64,000 bases of DNA from Lasiosphaeria ovina (Eukaryota; Ascomycota; Sordariomycetes; Sordariales; Lasiosphaeriaceae): NCBI GenBank assembly GCA_033439765.1, contig JAULSN010000007.1:2232001-2296000 (forward strand). Reading direction: 5' to 3'. Numbering within the stretch: the first letter of the stretch is position 1; each line of letters opens with the position of its first letter. The translations under genes and the position numbers were made by a program. Below are positions 54,004 through 64,000 of the stretch, piece after piece. Under the pieces are notes generated by a model. The model worked only from the letters and a program-made list of their open reading frames with translations. It searched no databases and was not told the origin of the DNA.

Positions 54004-55885
54004 GGTGTTGTTGGTGTTGTTGCTAGCGGCAAAAGTTCTGTGAAAGGACCACGACGGGCCTGTTACTGTTGCTACTGCCGAGCTCGAGTCGAAGTCGGCC
54101 GTCTGGTTGCAGAAGGGGGAGCTGCTCGGACCAGGTCGAGAACGTGTCGGACGAGGAGGACGAGGAGGTGGAACCCGACGCGGCGTGGGGAGCCATTGTG
54201 TATTTATTTTATTTTATCTTCCCGGCAGAGCAGCCCGGCTGCTTGCCTGTGTGACCGCCTGTCGAGAACCGAGCGAATTGAAATTGGGCGGAACACTGCT
54301 TGAGTAGGTAGGTAAGGTAGGTAGTGCGGTGGTACTACCGAGATAGCTACCTACCCCGTCCACTCTCTCTCCCCACACCGCACTGTCGACCGGCAGCCTG
54401 CCTCCCTGCCTGCCCCGGGCAGTCTAGCGTTATCGAGCCCTTCCCAGGAATCCGGTTGCAACCATGGTAGGGCTTGGCGCCGACGCGGGTAAGGTAGATT
54501 GCCTAGTCGGATCGGGGTGGTGTCCCTCCAATTCAGGCTATCAAGGCGTCAGGTCGTGCTACTGGCCAGATCGGTGGTGTAGTAACAGACGGCGGGTAGG
54601 ACAGCGTGTGGGGTTCTCGGCACATTCGATTCGTTCGAGAGAGAAAAAGAAGCACAAGATGGGGAGAGTGACCAGGGTGCAAGGTTGCGGACCAAGACAC
54701 GCAGACAGCAGAGGTGCAACAACGAGAGCAGAAACAAGCTGGAAAGTAGACGAGAGTGCGTATTCTGCGTATAAACTACATCAAGTTGCACGGCCTGAGG
54801 ATTGAATTGAGCATGCCGTGTAACTTGAACCTTCCCAAAGAGGCGGTTGGGGGTTGGGGGATGCTGCGACACTACTATCGGACAGCCAAGCGTGACGGCG
54901 GCGTAGGTGGCTGCAGATTGACAGCTTTGACAGCAGCATGTCTCTGGCTCCTGCCGAGCGAGGATGGTGTCTGTGCTGCGTGCCAGCGAGCCAGCAACGG
55001 TGGAGGGGCTCGACAATTTACTGAGAGATGTTGGAAACGGAAGGTAACTCTACGTAGCTGAAGAAACCTGGAGCATGGACGCAAAACCAGCACCCCGGCG
55101 CCGTGCATCAGCTTGAATGGGTGCCAGAGACAGCTCATAGAAGGTTAATCGAACGATCCAGGGAGGGATCCATTCCACGCTTTCCACGGCATGGCGGGGT
55201 GCGTTGGACTCGAGGCATGGCTGCGCTTGGCAACGTTGCATTTCTCGAGCTTGGATGGCCAAGGCCCCAACGTCCAAGCCAAGCAATGGGAGCAGATAGC
55301 TACAGTGCACTAAGCTGCCCCTAACCTGTCCAGCTCCCGTCTTCACCCCGCGGGTCACTACAGATTGCATCATCTGAGCCCGAGGCGTCCAAAGGGGGGC
55401 TGCATGTTAATAACACGACCAATATCATTGCTGGCTGTTTGAACCTTTTGTTGTTTTGACTTGTGCACCCTTTTGGCGGCTGTCAGCTTCGACGTTGAAC
55501 TTGACAGCCTTCCATGTCAGTCATTAGACATAAAGAGTTAGTGCTCGATGGCGTCCGGCCCGTGGTCAGCAGCCCGCTTAGGTCCCCTGTTCGTGGCGGC
55601 CCCCAGGCTAGGATGGGGCCGCAGGCTAGGATGGGACCGCTTGCCGAAGATCCGTGTTGGCCGCTTGGCGCCCCTTCAGTGGCGCAGCAGCACCCATCAT
55701 CCAGGGAGAAGATCCTGAGTTCCCGGTCGCGTCTGACGAGCTGCCAACGCCGTCGACGGCAAGCATGACCGCCGAGGGCTCGCGAATGACCCGGCAGCGC
55801 CACAAGCACCCCTAGCCGGGACCCGTCCTCGTCTTCCACGCGTGCCAGCCGCCACAGTGCGCCGGCTACGCCAACTGGGAATGCG
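54004..55885. other. Intergenic region between divergent genes
   Basis: Promoters of the leftward transporter and rightward glycosyltransferase-like gene should lie here. GGTAGGTA-type repeats occur at 54305-54330 and TAGGTCCCC/TAGGATGGGRCCGC units at 55580-55640. No gene was called. Confidence 0.4.
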
Positions 55886-57490
55886 ATGGAGATGGCCCTG
55901 CCCCCGCTGAATACACGATTTGGCCGCCGCGGCCGACGCTACGTCTTCCTCGTCGCATGCTTCGCCTTGGGCTTCATCTTTACCCTCAAGTACTCGTACA
56001 CGGCCGCCTCGATCAACGGCTACCTGCCCAAGTCCATCTCGAAGCCCGACTTGACGCCAAAGCCCGTCGACCGGCGGCCGCCGACAAGCCATGCTCCGCC
56101 CAAGTACAAGCCCACACCGACGTGGGCGCCGCCCGCCATAACCGACCCCTTTCCGCTGCTCGCGACGTCGACAGCTGCTCCGCCCCCCATCCCAGAATAC
56201 AACGTGCCGCGCGTAGACATGCACAAGGAGTACGGCTTCGACAAGCCGCCGCCGCTCTTCATCGGCTTCACGCGCAACTGGCCCATGCTGCTGCAGGCCG
56301 TCGTGTCGTACATCACGGCGGGGTGGCCGCCCGAGGGCATCTATGTGGTCGAGAACACGGGCGTGCACAGCAAGAACCGCGAGGGCAAGCTGTCGCTGCA
56401 GAACCCCTTCTACCTCAACTACACCACCCTGGCCCGGCTCGGCGTCGTCAACGTAGTGCCCACGCCCACGCTGCTGACCTTTTCGCAGCTGCAGAACGCC
56501 TTCCTGTCGCTGGCGTACTCGTACGGCACGCCCTACTACTTTTACAGCCACCAGGACGTCGTCGTCTTCTCCTTCGAGAACGGCACCGACCGCGAGCAGC
56601 GGCCCGGCGACCGCGAGTGGCACTTCTACGACGCCGCCGACGAGGAGGCCACCATGGGCGCGCCGGCCGCGCGCGAGCGGGGGTACCGCACGATATACGA
56701 GAACTGCCTGCGCGAGCTGGCGGACGTGGAGCGGCGCGGCGAGCGGTGGGGTTTCCGGTGGCACCAGTACGACCACCTGACGCTGGTCAACCGCCACGCC
56801 GTCGAGGCCGTCGGCGGCTGGGACGCGCTGATTCCCTACTACATGTCCGACTGCGACATGAACGGCAAGCTGGCCATGGACGGCTGGTCCATGCGCCACC
56901 GCCGCGTCGGCATCGTCAACGACGTGTCGAGCGTGCTGGACGACCTCGAGGCCCTGTACCGCAGCCCCCACGTCGACCCCGCCTTCACCGACCCCAACCC
57001 CCTGCCCCCGGACCGGGAGGCCAAGATCATCGCCGACAAGGCCGCCGCAAAGGCCAAAGCCGACGACGAGGCCCGGGCGAAGCTAAACTCCACTACCCCT
57101 CTACCAAGACCAGACGCAAAAGAAGTAACCAAACGAAACCCCCCTCCTCCAGACCCAGACTCAACCCCAGTCCCTATGCCCACAGACCCGCTAGCCTACT
57201 TCTCCGTCCTCAGCCGCGTCGGCACGGCCATGGGCTGGCACAAGTACCGCGACCGCGACAAGCTGCGCAACACGTGGCAGCGCAGCCAGCGCGGCGGCGC
57301 CGGCGAGCCGTTCTACTACGACCCGGCCGGGTTCGCGCGCGCGTTCGAGCTGCTCACCGACGCCGGCCGCGCCGTGTACGCCGAGAAGTGGGGCCACCGC
57401 GACTGCGATATTGCCGAGAAGACGGCGCTGAGGCTCGAGGACCAGTGGCGGGTGGAGAAGGATTGGGAGAAGAAGAAGGAGGGGGGGTGA
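55886..57490 (+). CDS. Type II Golgi glycosyltransferase-like protein
   Basis: The frame is a single exon of 534 aa. A short basic amino end and one membrane anchor (residues 19-38, YVFLVACFALGFIFTLKYSY) precede a Pro-rich stem and a lumenal catalytic-type domain. That domain begins PPLFIGFTRNWPMLLQAVVSYI, contains the GIYVVENTG strand, YFYSHQDVVVF, and a DCDMN motif (about residue 328) that fits a metal-binding DxD. AVGGWDALIPYYMSDCDMN is a typical acceptor-side segment of GT2/GT-A type enzymes. The carboxyl part has an Ala/Lys-rich helix, a Pro-rich insertion and a conserved-looking WGHRDCDIAE. The substrate is unknown. GC content is very high, with strong open shadow frames on both strands. 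Confidence 0.75.
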   Translation: MEMALPPLNTRFGRRGRRYVFLVACFALGFIFTLKYSYTAASINGYLPKSISKPDLTPKPVDRRPPTSHAPPKYKPTPTWAPPAITDPFPLLATSTAAPPPIPEYNVPRVDMHKEYGFDKPPPLFIGFTRNWPMLLQAVVSYITAGWPPEGIYVVENTGVHSKNREGKLSLQNPFYLNYTTLARLGVVNVVPTPTLLTFSQLQNAFLSLAYSYGTPYYFYSHQDVVVFSFENGTDREQRPGDREWHFYDAADEEATMGAPAARERGYRTIYENCLRELADVERRGERWGFRWHQYDHLTLVNRHAVEAVGGWDALIPYYMSDCDMNGKLAMDGWSMRHRRVGIVNDVSSVLDDLEALYRSPHVDPAFTDPNPLPPDREAKIIADKAAAKAKADDEARAKLNSTTPLPRPDAKEVTKRNPPPPDPDSTPVPMPTDPLAYFSVLSRVGTAMGWHKYRDRDKLRNTWQRSQRGGAGEPFYYDPAGFARAFELLTDAGRAVYAEKWGHRDCDIAEKTALRLEDQWRVEKDWEKKKEGG

Positions 57491-60400
57491 TTTCTATATG
57501 TTTGTTTTCAGTCGAGGGGGGTTTGGTGCTGATGTTGACATGTACAGTACGATGTGTTTGTGTGTCTGGGAGAGAGTATATGAAGCGGAGTTTTTTTTTT
57601 TGGGGGGGGGGGGGGGGGGATTTGGGATTACGGATCTTCACGGGGCGTTATCTATTTAGAATTTGGGGGTTTATGTACTATATCTACTAGACTAGGTACC
57701 GAGCTATATTATATCGGCATGGCAATGCCATATGTGCAGTTCTACCAAGTTAGAGTCTTGTGCTGCCGAGTGCCGACTGCCGAGGGACATGTAAGATACA
57801 TTGCGTCTTAACCCTTGGCTATATTTCGAGGACAACCTGGATACCCAGAACTAAACGAGAAGCCAGCCACCCCGGGTTTCACTGAAAGACGACCCTCCGT
57901 CTTGTGCACCACACCGACCGCGAGTACCTCTTCGAAGCCCAATTTAACCTTCTTGAACGTGATTTTGAACTTCGCGCTGATAACCTGACCCATTAAAATG
58001 CGTTTTTGTTTTCCAAGAAGTCATAGCGTGTTTTTAGATCCAACATGGTCATAAGCGTCTTGCCTGTTTTCCCGCTGAAGCACTGAAAGGACTCTCGCCT
58101 TACTGCCTGGAAAATCTGGTGTGCAATGATTTTTTACATCCAAGCTCGCTAATTTAGTATCCCGCCACATTCACTCCTCTCCTTTGAAAAGCGGCGAAGC
58201 CAGCCTCCCACCACCCAGCGCAACTTCCACACGCCTGCCCTCCGTCGGTAACATCCTTGGATGAACGGTAATACCGTTCTGCGCGGTATCTAGTATCGTT
58301 GAAAGCCCTGCACCCCTCCCCCGGTCAATGTTGAGCTTGAAAATTGAAAATCCTTCCCTCCAAATTTCAGCCTAGTGGCTTCCTCGATCCTGTCGATTCA
58401 CACATCACGCCATAGTCTTTCTGGCACTTGGAACTTGAATCAAACCAACTCCAACCCGCCAGTGCTGTTGCTTCTTTCTCGTTCCTTCGTCCCTAATGCT
58501 ACCCATTCTGAACTAGACCAGCCCCACTTGTGCAACATCCGGCCTCGGCATCTTTCGCCGACGTACATGCCCGAGCCCCTTCCTCCCGTTCCTTTTCCTC
58601 TTTCCTGGTCCAGAGTCTTCACCATCCTTGTGACCCATTTGCTCCTTAGGAGGCATAAGTACTTCTGGTATCAGCTTCTGTGGTTCCCTCCTTCCTCTTC
58701 TTTTTCAGCCCCGGCGTTTTGGTTATACTCCGAGCTTCCACTGAATTCTTCTCTCTGGTGGCTGCATGACGCGTCCTCGCCTCAACAATCGCACTACCCA
58801 CTCCTAAGTAGGTAGATACTTTCCCTTCTGATTTCCCGCTCAAAGAATCTCTACAGACCTACCGTATGGCCAAGTTATCCATCTCAACACTTGAAAGCAC
58901 TGCTCGAGACGTCAGGAGCGTCTCCCGGGCTTACTGTTATCTAGGTTTGCACGAAATTACGAATGGCGCAGTCGTCTTCGGCATGGACGCCATCTAGAAC
59001 TTCGTTTTTGATGGTTCTATATTCAGCGCCTTCCCGGGTGTATTTACCGCTCAATGCCCATGTCTTTCGAATTTTTGCTGTCTAACTAATCAGCCAGCTG
59101 TTACGGTGTGCTGATGCACAGCAGACAGATCAGATGCATGCTGTCAGCTCCCTCCCTGCCTACATTTGAATTCTGAAGGCTACAGCGTGCTCGTAACTGC
59201 CCTGCACCTCATCTCCCCCACCTTCCATTGCCTCGAGGTTGAAGACCCACTCTTATCTTCCCTCTGGGTCAACAGTGTAGGTCCGCCTCCTTCTCCCTAT
59301 TAGATTCTAGTCCTCACGCCCCACACCTTTTTCCATTACCTTCCTTTTCACAAACTTGAACCCTTCACCCACCAATCTTCGCCTCGGTCGTCCCTCCCTT
59401 CCTTCACCTCAACTCTGTACCTGCCTTAACCACATTTGCCCTAGTATCTCCAGCTTCGAATTTCGTCAATACCTCAAATCTCTAGCGCCTTTCTTCTATG
59501 TTCAGAGCCCGCAGGACCAGGTATGTTTCCTTTTATCTTCGTTCCTTGCAGCGGTAGGCACCAGGACGCATCTCTTTCGAGACATTTAATCGATCTACTC
59601 CTCAATTACTTTTTCCTCTTCCTGCCTTCTCTGCCAGCTCGGAATTTCTCCAGGAACATTCACCGCACTGAAGTTTCTGGCGTGGGGAAGCTGACGAGGC
59701 AGAATACAGATCGCAGCCTCAATCATCTCGCTCCCTTCTGACGGCCAGCTTAAATACCTTCGGCATCGCTCGTTCACGGGTGAGTTTGTGTTTCATATTC
59801 ATTTTCTCCCTCTTCTATCAATCCACTCTTCAAGTTGCCCACAAGTCTCCCTTGGAGACGCCAGTCCTGACTCGTGATCAAACCCACAGAACACCTGGCA
59901 AGAAGCGATGTGGGCCGCGACGTCTCCTAGAACGAGTTCACGCCCCCTTCAAATCCGTTCTATCTAGTCGACCGGGACAAGATCACAAGGGTGTTTGAGA
60001 AGAAGAAGGAAGTGCTCTCATCCGCAGCCTCTTGGGTTTGAACTCTCACGAAGCGAGCTTTCACGCAGTGCCCTTTTGTTTCTGTTGTCGCAACATCGCC
60101 GAGCAAGCAGGCTTTCGTCACGCTGGTTCGCAATCCATTCTCGCCGACCCCATCGTCTGCCGCTTGGTGAGTTTCCCGGCGAAAGAAGTCGCCTAGATTG
60201 TGACATAGCTAACACGACTCAGGTTTTTTATCACGTCTGAGATCGTCCGAAACGGCAGCACCTTCCTGATCTTGAGCTCACATTTCCAACTGTTCGGAAT
60301 TGTTCTTTGTCCGTGAAATTTATATCAACATCACGTCGGTACAACTTGACACTATGTCACGGCTCGTGCCACACCGAGATAGCCTGAGAAACTTTCCCTT

Positions 60401-63130
60401 CGCAACGGTGGAAGGCTCGAGAATGTAAGTTGACCATTGCGCTTCCCCAAAACACACCACACGCAAACTACATGATGAAAACCCTACGTATTGTCATCCT
60501 TAGGCGGAAAGACTGGCGGAGAATGCTGCAGGCCCCAAATAGGCTTTGCAGGATTCCGAGCCTAAATGTGTCGACTTTAATCTTCTCTCTGATCGTTTCT
60601 CACTCAACCATACACTTTCATGCTCAATGTCGTGGACACTGCTGACGTGGACAAGCTGTTCTAGAAATGTTACCATCTGGCGTCAATTTGTTGGCGAAAA
60701 TGGCGCTCGACGCCTCGCCCGCCTCCCGTGATGGATTTCAGCTCGGCGACTTTCTTATGGGCCGACTACTGGCAACATCTTTCCTGCGGCCGCAGATGGA
60801 CCTATTTCACAGACCGTCATCGATTCCCCGTTGTAGATAGCCTCCGGTTCTTCGCCAAGCAATGAAATCCCAATTCCATGCCTTCAATACAATCATGACC
60901 GCAGTCCTGGCCTGAGATCAAGTTCGCATTTCCCCCACCCATCCCACAACCGGTGCCATCGCGTTTGTGTGGCTGGGACTCCTGCAATTTTCTTCGACCC
61001 TCCGGGTTTGGTCATATCTCGTCGCCAGGAATTTTCTGTTACCTCGTTTACCTCTCTACATCCGTTTCCCAGTGCCTCCAATCATTTGGCACACCGATCC
61101 ATCTCACGGCCGGTGCCCTTGCCTTGCACTGGCTGGGGACCCCTCTATCAATTCATTCAGCCTTCCAGGCCCCGTCATCAGTACCACGTCGTTGGGACCC
61201 CTCTATCACTTCATTCAGCCCTCGCGTTCGACCTCCGATTTCTCTCGCCATCTACTGGTGCTACTTCTTGTCACATACAACGGTATGCATAATGAGGGCA
61301 AAAGAGTGCTTGTATTAGGAAGAAGAAAGAAAGGTGGTCATAGCCTAGATCCCGTAGTTATATGCGGCATTCGGCTTACATAGCCTGGGCCGTAGGTGGT
61401 CTAGTATATACGCCACCTACGCCCACATGTGGCTCAAATGCGGCTTCCTCCGACACTTCTTGGGCTCTCAGATGCCAACCTCTCTCCACCTTTCAACTTT
61501 TCAACCACTCCATCTTCCCCCTTTGGGTGGGTGTCTTCTAATTACTCAATATTGATTACTGCCTCATCTGCCCTCCATGCAACCCAGTTTTGTGACGGAC
61601 CACGCCGTCAGCGAACAAGATTGATCCACCCCACACAAAGGCCACCGGTCATACACTTGAACTTCTGTTCTTACCTTATCCACGGATGACAGTAATCATT
61701 ACGACAGCGTTGCCCCGGGTCGGGTCAAATCCTCTACGGCTATGGCGACGCCGTTCCCGGCGGTACCACGTCCTCCAGCCATCCGCTTCTCTTGTTCCCC
61801 AGCATCATCAAAATCTTTGCAAAAACATTGGCTCCGGACATGCTTGCCCAAGTGTGATTTCAACCGTTGACCTCACGCTTCTGTGGCGCAGCACACTATG
61901 ACGTCCTCCATCTTCAGCCCAGCCCGATGCCAATTGCGCTGGTCTTCCACTGACCACAAGATCCAGAGGGTCCCGATGGTCGGCATTAATTCACTTGGCA
62001 CTTGTCCCGGCCGTGTCACCGCGTTAGCTCAGCTATCATCTCCTCTTCGTTGTTTATGTCGCAACTTTACTGACGGGGCGCTGCCAACACGCTGCCCACA
62101 TGGCCACTGCGGATGCTGTCATCGGCAAAGACTTTTGCGGGTTGGCTGTTCAGTGCTTTGTTGTTCGAGTTGCAGCCATAAACAAGTTGCCCAGAGCATC
62201 AGGTACCCGGTATATGTTCTGCTGGTGTAGCGGTAGCCTATTCAAGATTCACGCCCGGGTCGATAGAACTCTATACTCAAGCATCTCAACAACACCACCG
62301 TCAGGGTCGCTTCGACTTCCGTACAAAAGAAAAAGAAAAAGAAGAAGAAAAAAGGAAGCCGGTGTCGACATTGTTTCGCTTGGACTTTGCGTGCTTCCAT
62401 CACTGCACCAGAGATTCCCCAGAACATGCCACGGCCGTTCTCTTTCCGGTCAGGGTGGGTGGTCGGGAGCCGGTTAGGGAACGGCCACCTCTCCTCTCTT
62501 GCCAGACAATCTCCCCTCAGGTCATTTGTTCTGGGTGGAGGTGATCAGTTCACGCGCGGTAGCGATGGAGAGGTGGTTGAGGGTTAGTCGTAACGCGGAC
62601 GGCAGCATCGTAGCTTGTTTTGGTGTGGTGGTGGTGAAGAGCAGAGGTTTCATGTAAGCTAATTAATATCTTTTTAGGGTGCAAGGTGGTGTGAATGATT
62701 CATTTCACTGTTGTGGTGAGAGCCTCTCAATCTACATGCCTTTCTCAATATACTTCCCAGATCTACTCTCCCTGTCACGGAAATGAACGACAAGGGCGAC
62801 ACCGGACCTCTAATCAGAAGACGGGCGGAATCACTGCCTTATCCGGGGTAGGCTGATGAAGAAAAACTAGATGCAATCGAGCTAAATTGCATTGGGCCAG
62901 GGTGGAAGTAGGTATGTAGACCCCTTGTTGCTCTGGCCCCCTGAGCCCCTGATCATCAGCACTAAGCAACCCCATGCCACTCGTTTAGCAGCTCCCGCAA
63001 CCCCTTGTCCCTTCTGTGCGACGTTTGCTGACAGGGCTCCGTAGGCTAGTTGATGAAGTCTTTGCCCTCAAACCACCCTCTGCTTGTTAGTTAGTCAGAC
63101 TCGGCATTGGATTCCCGCATCTGCCGCTGT
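57491..63130. other. 5.6-kb stretch without a convincing gene, pyrimidine-rich on plus strand
   Basis: After the glycosyltransferase 3' end (T run then 18 G at 57602-57619), the sequence to about 62.5 kb is markedly C/T-rich on the plus strand, with many CTTCCTTC, CCTCCC and TTCTCTC tracts. Splice-like signals occur, such as GGTATGTTTCC at 59520, GGGTGAGTTTG at 59779 and ATGTAAGTTGAC at 60425. The longest frames (for example 58375-58815) have no domain character. A GGGACCCCTCTATCAMTTCATTCAGCC phrase is duplicated at about 61136 and 61195. A long non-coding transcript or leader is possible. Confidence 0.45.
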
Positions 63131-64000
63131 TCACTCTCTGGCTTCGTTACCCAGCCTCCAGCCCGCCTCGCAAAATTCCCGACCTTCTTGTATAGCTAAA
63201 CTGCGGGGCCCGAACTCGGGGTTGTAGATCCAGGTGCGCAGCCGATCCAGCGCGGCAAGGTCGCGCGACTTTCTGGACGTCGGATGGGCGCAGATGGGCC
63301 CGTTGAAGTACGTCTCGGGGACCATGTCCAGGGGGTCGTTGCCCCAACACGAGTGTCTGAACGATGAGTTACCTGAATTAGCCAAAGTCTTGTTCTGGTT
63401 TTCTTCCTTCTATGGTAAACCGAAAAGGAAAAGAACGCACATTGAGCAGAGCATCATCTCTTCGCCATCCGGCAAGGCCGAGCCCAAGTCGATGAGCGTC
63501 GGAGTGGTCCCGTCGGGGCTGACCATGACGTTGGTGGGCTGGATGTCGTTGTGGACGAGGCCGACGACGTCGTGCAGGTAGGTGACGGCCGAGGTCAGGG
63601 CCCTGAAGAAGGCCCTCCGGTTCTTGATTTTCTTGCCGGCCTTGAGGTGGTTCTGGATGGTGTCACCGGGCACGCGGCCGAGCATGATGCCCGTGACGCG
63701 GCCGCGACGCATGCGGCAGCCGTGGTAACGTACGATGTTGGGGTGCGGGTCGTAGCGCGCGAGATACTCTAGGGCCTTGATCTCGTGGGCGAACCATATG
63801 GCGACCTGGTCGTGCCTGTTGACGGCGGCGGCGCGCTCGGCGTCGTAGCCGGCCAGCCACGGGCGCTTGAGGTAGTAGACGGCCGGGTCGGGCTCCGTGT
63901 CGTACGAGTCGTGCACCGTCACGCCCGTCCGCTCGAAGAACCACGGGATGGGCAGCTGCGGGAAGATGTTCTCGCTGGGCGCCCGCGTGAGCGCGGCGCG
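63131..64000 (-). CDS. Atypical fungal protein kinase, 5' end beyond the window
   Basis: The visible exons are 64000-63441 and 63356-63131, joined by a GTGCGT...CAG intron that keeps frame (…MMLCS-I-HSCWGNDPLDMVP). The kinase core is recognisable: HEIKALEYLARYDPHPNIVRYHG (alphaC to beta4), GIMLGRVPGD (hinge), LHDVVGLVHNDIQPTNVMV (catalytic loop) and TLIDLGSALPDG (metal-binding loop). HND replaces HRD and DLG replaces DFG, as in a fungal-specific kinase group often found near repeats. The region after the intron includes the PETYFNGPICAHPTSRKSRDLAALDRL segment. The amino-terminal lobe start is cut by the window edge. Confidence 0.8.

Noticed and set aside
55697..56971. 424-codon minus-strand frame
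   Set aside because: Also a GC-driven shadow of the same gene, with Val/Gly-rich composition and no domains.
55957..57690. 577-codon plus-strand frame overlapping the glycosyltransferase-like gene
   Set aside because: An Arg/Ala/Pro-rich shadow created by very high third-position GC; the other frame has a membrane anchor and coherent motifs.
60348..60660. Possible spliced gene starting MSRLVPHRDSL with a GTAAGT donor, considered as a histone-variant-like start
   Set aside because: The downstream exon does not continue into histone or any other recognisable sequence.
1..64000. CRISPR arrays, bacterial operons, tRNA or rRNA genes
   Set aside because: Nothing with regular spacers, Shine-Dalgarno-led operons or cloverleaf-like tRNA sequence was recognised; the content is fungal nuclear.

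Overview
The window reads as nuclear DNA of a filamentous ascomycete (Pezizomycotina, probably a Sordariomycete). The support is short GT-AG introns of about 50-75 bp, and protein families typical of this group: SAT4-type fungal rhodopsin, HET-domain, DOMON-cytochrome b561 and CDH-type cytochrome proteins, ABCC transporters, and maltose-permease-like MFS. Several decayed genes and transposons carry in-frame TAG/TAA where CAG/CAA is expected, which is the signature of repeat-induced point mutation (RIP). Exon boundaries were worked out by eye from reading frame and splice consensus. No database search was run, so family names rest on motif recognition.

Layout. 0-5.6 kb: a SAT4/rhodopsin-like membrane protein (minus), a RIP-killed Tc1/mariner element with intact-looking inverted ends, and a secreted DUF8021-like protein (minus). 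6.4-9.3 kb: a Fot1/pogo transposase tail and a degenerate 100-bp duplication. 9.3-10.5 kb: a secreted CDH-type cytochrome (minus). 12.6-18 kb: debris and small genes, comprising an isolated MutS-family Walker B fragment, a small hypothetical ORF, a compact P-loop kinase-like protein (plus), and a broken F-box gene. 18.9-30.1 kb: the best-preserved block, with a HET-domain protein, an HxxHC type II membrane protein, a DOMON-cytochrome b561 and an eight-exon ABCC transporter.

30.2-39.8 kb is a repeat-rich island with a Ty1/copia gag remnant and several dispersed, inverted and tandem repeats. 39.8-47.1 kb holds two paralogous minus-strand genes for RRM-like proteins. Both have Q/P/A-rich amino ends, long repeat-filled upstream leaders, and a very similar TATA plus pyrimidine-rich promoter. 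They are separated by more retroelement debris and a 0.3-kb tandem duplication. This pair is the most unusual thing in the window.

49.8-51.9 kb carries a wrecked NB-ARC/TPR (NLR-like) gene. 52.3-54.0 kb is an intact three-exon MFS sugar transporter. 55.9-57.5 kb is a Golgi-type glycosyltransferase-like protein. 57.5-63.1 kb is a 5.6-kb stretch with no convincing gene but a strong pyrimidine bias on the plus strand. The window ends inside an unusual protein kinase (HND/DLG motifs).

The genes do not form an obvious single pathway. Two themes stand out. One is extracellular or membrane redox haemoproteins (CDH-type cytochrome and DOMON-b561). The other is self/non-self genes (HET intact, NLR and F-box broken) lying amid transposon remnants.
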